NCBI RefSeq assembly: GCF_002093665.1 | Contig: NZ_MRWE01000002.1 | Location: 186,001 to 250,000 of the forward strand | Reading direction: 5' to 3' | DNA length: 64,000 nucleotides | Origin: Rouxiella badensis | GTDB taxonomy: Bacteria; Pseudomonadota; Gammaproteobacteria; Enterobacterales; Enterobacteriaceae | In this document: piece by piece, positions 63,022 through 64,000 of the stretch | Layout: every line of letters begins with the position of its first letter | How positions within the stretch are numbered: position 1 is the first letter of the stretch | Notes under the pieces: generated by a model | What the model was told of the DNA's origin: nothing | Database searches by the model: none | The model's input: the letters and a program-made list of their open reading frames with translations, nothing else | Translations under genes and position numbers: made by a program

Positions 63022-64000
63022 ATGGACATGAATAATCTGACCTGGCTGTACGGCAAGCCGCTTTCGAACGGTACGCTGAAAGCCAATCCAGAAGATTTCA
63101 TCGTTGAGGAAGACCTTGGCTTTGAGCCGGACGGGGAAGGGGAGCATCTGCTGGTGCGCATCCGCAAGACCGGCTGTAACACCCAGTTTGTCGCCGAGCA
63201 GTTGGCCCGTTTCGCCGGTGTGCATCCCCGTTCGGTAAGCTATGCGGGTCTTAAAGACCGCCACGCCGTTACCGAGCAGTGGTTCTGTGTGCATTTGCCG
63301 GGGAAAGAAAACCCGGACCTCAGCCAGTTCCAGCTCGAAGGCTGTGAAGTGGTGCGCTTTGCTCGTCATCTGAAAAAGATGCGTATCGGTACACTGAAAG
63401 GCAATGCATTCACACTGGTACTGCGCGATTTGACCGACCTTGCAGACATTGAGCAGCGTCTGGAGAAGATTGTGTTACAGGGCGTGCCGAACTATTTTGG
63501 CGTGCAGCGCTTTGGGCGCGGCGGCAATAATCTGCTGCAGGCGACCCGCTGGGCGAAGGACGAAATCCGCGTTAAAGAGCGTCCTAAGCGCAGCTTCTAT
63601 CTTTCTGCGAGCCGTAGCGCGATGTTTAACATTGTCGCCAGCCAGCGTTTGGCAAAAGGGCTGATGAGTGAGGCGATGCTGGGTGATGCGCTTCAGTTGA
63701 GCGGACGCGGCAGCTGGTTTGTTGCCAGGGAAGAAGAGCTGGAGTCGGTGCAGTCGCGCGTGGCCAGCGGTGAGCTGTTGATCACGGCACCGTTGCCGGG
63801 TGATGGTCCTTTGGGTTCACAGCAGGATGCCGAAGCTTTCGAGCTGAGCTGCATTGAGGACCAGACGCCGCTGCTGTCTCTGCTCAAGCGTGAACGTGTT
63901 GATCCTGCGCGCCGTGCCATTATGCTGCACCCGCAGAACATCGTCTGGAAACCGCTGGACGAGGCGACGCTGGAGCTTAAGTTCTGGCTGCCCGCGGGCA
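63022..64000 (+). CDS. truD: tRNA pseudouridine(13) synthase, 3' end cut by window
   Basis: Makes pseudouridine 13 in tRNA(Glu). The frame is open from ATG 63022 to the window end (326 codons plus one base). The N-terminus [13 protein letters not shown] aligns with E. coli TruD. Catalytic Asp 79 lies in [13 protein letters not shown], and NYFGVQRFG is the family signature. There is no good ribosome-binding site, and it starts five bases after ispF, so coupling is likely. About 20-25 C-terminal residues are missing at the edge. Confidence 0.96.
   Translation, partial: MDMNNLTWLYGKPLSNGTLKANPEDFIVEEDLGFEPDGEGEHLLVRIRKTGCNTQFVAEQLARFAGVHPRSVSYAGLKDRHAVTEQWFCVHLPGKENPDLSQFQLEGCEVVRFARHLKKMRIGTLKGNAFTLVLRDLTDLADIEQRLEKIVLQGVPNYFGVQRFGRGGNNLLQATRWAKDEIRVKERPKRSFYLSASRSAMFNIVASQRLAKGLMSEAMLGDALQLSGRGSWFVAREEELESVQSRVASGELLITAPLPGDGPLGSQQDAEAFELSCIEDQTPLLSLLKRERVDPARRAIMLHPQNIVWKPLDEATLELKFWLPAG

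Overview
The window is chromosomal DNA of a Gram-negative enteric bacterium (Enterobacterales). Nearly every gene has a close E. coli counterpart. The gene order joins degP-cdaR to barA-relA-eno, as I recall from Yersinia-type genomes, so I infer the family Yersiniaceae or a relative (Serratia, Rahnella or Rouxiella type); the genus cannot be fixed from this sequence. I see no rRNA, tRNA, prophage, insertion sequence or CRISPR array.

Layout. 1-3756 (minus): pcnB (cut by the window start, AUU start codon), gluQ, dksA, sfsA, thpR. 3895-9120 (plus): hrpB and mrcB. 9409-15547 (plus): the ferrichrome operon fhuA-fhuC-fhuD-fhuB behind a Fur box. 15639-16919 (minus): hemL, divergent from clcA, followed by erpA. 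19178-20689 (minus): btuF and mtnN, divergent from dgt. 22593-24053: degP with a sigma-E promoter.

24266-34954 is a sugar-diacid island: cdaR (activator), gudP (transporter), gudX and gudD (glucarate dehydratases), garD (galactarate dehydratase, minus strand) and garL-garR-garK. It takes glucarate and galactarate to 5-keto-4-deoxyglucarate, then to pyruvate and tartronate semialdehyde, then to glycerate and 2-phosphoglycerate. These genes lie at separate loci in E. coli. A shared palindrome, TTGTGC-N4-GCACAA, precedes cdaR, gudP, garD and garL and is a candidate CdaR operator. A D-serine dehydratase/D-threonine aldolase-like PLP enzyme (35109-36416) follows.

36644-47557 carries barA (minus), rlmD, relA, mazG, pyrG and eno. 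47742-49284 holds queE and queD, which act in queuosine synthesis, separated by four tandem ERIC-like repeats. 49455-50621 is a putative exported alpha/beta hydrolase not recognised from E. coli K-12. 50961-60908 holds the whole sulfate-reduction block: cysJIH, an Iap-type aminopeptidase on the opposite strand, then cysG-cysD-cysN-cysC. 60970-64000 has a DUF3561 membrane protein, ftsB, ispD, ispF and truD (cut by the window end).

The most unusual non-coding feature is a set of ERIC-type imperfect palindromes at four loci (fhuC-fhuD, upstream of barA's 3' end, relA-mazG, queE-queD). Two of them are expanded in tandem, with periods of 113 and 124 bp.
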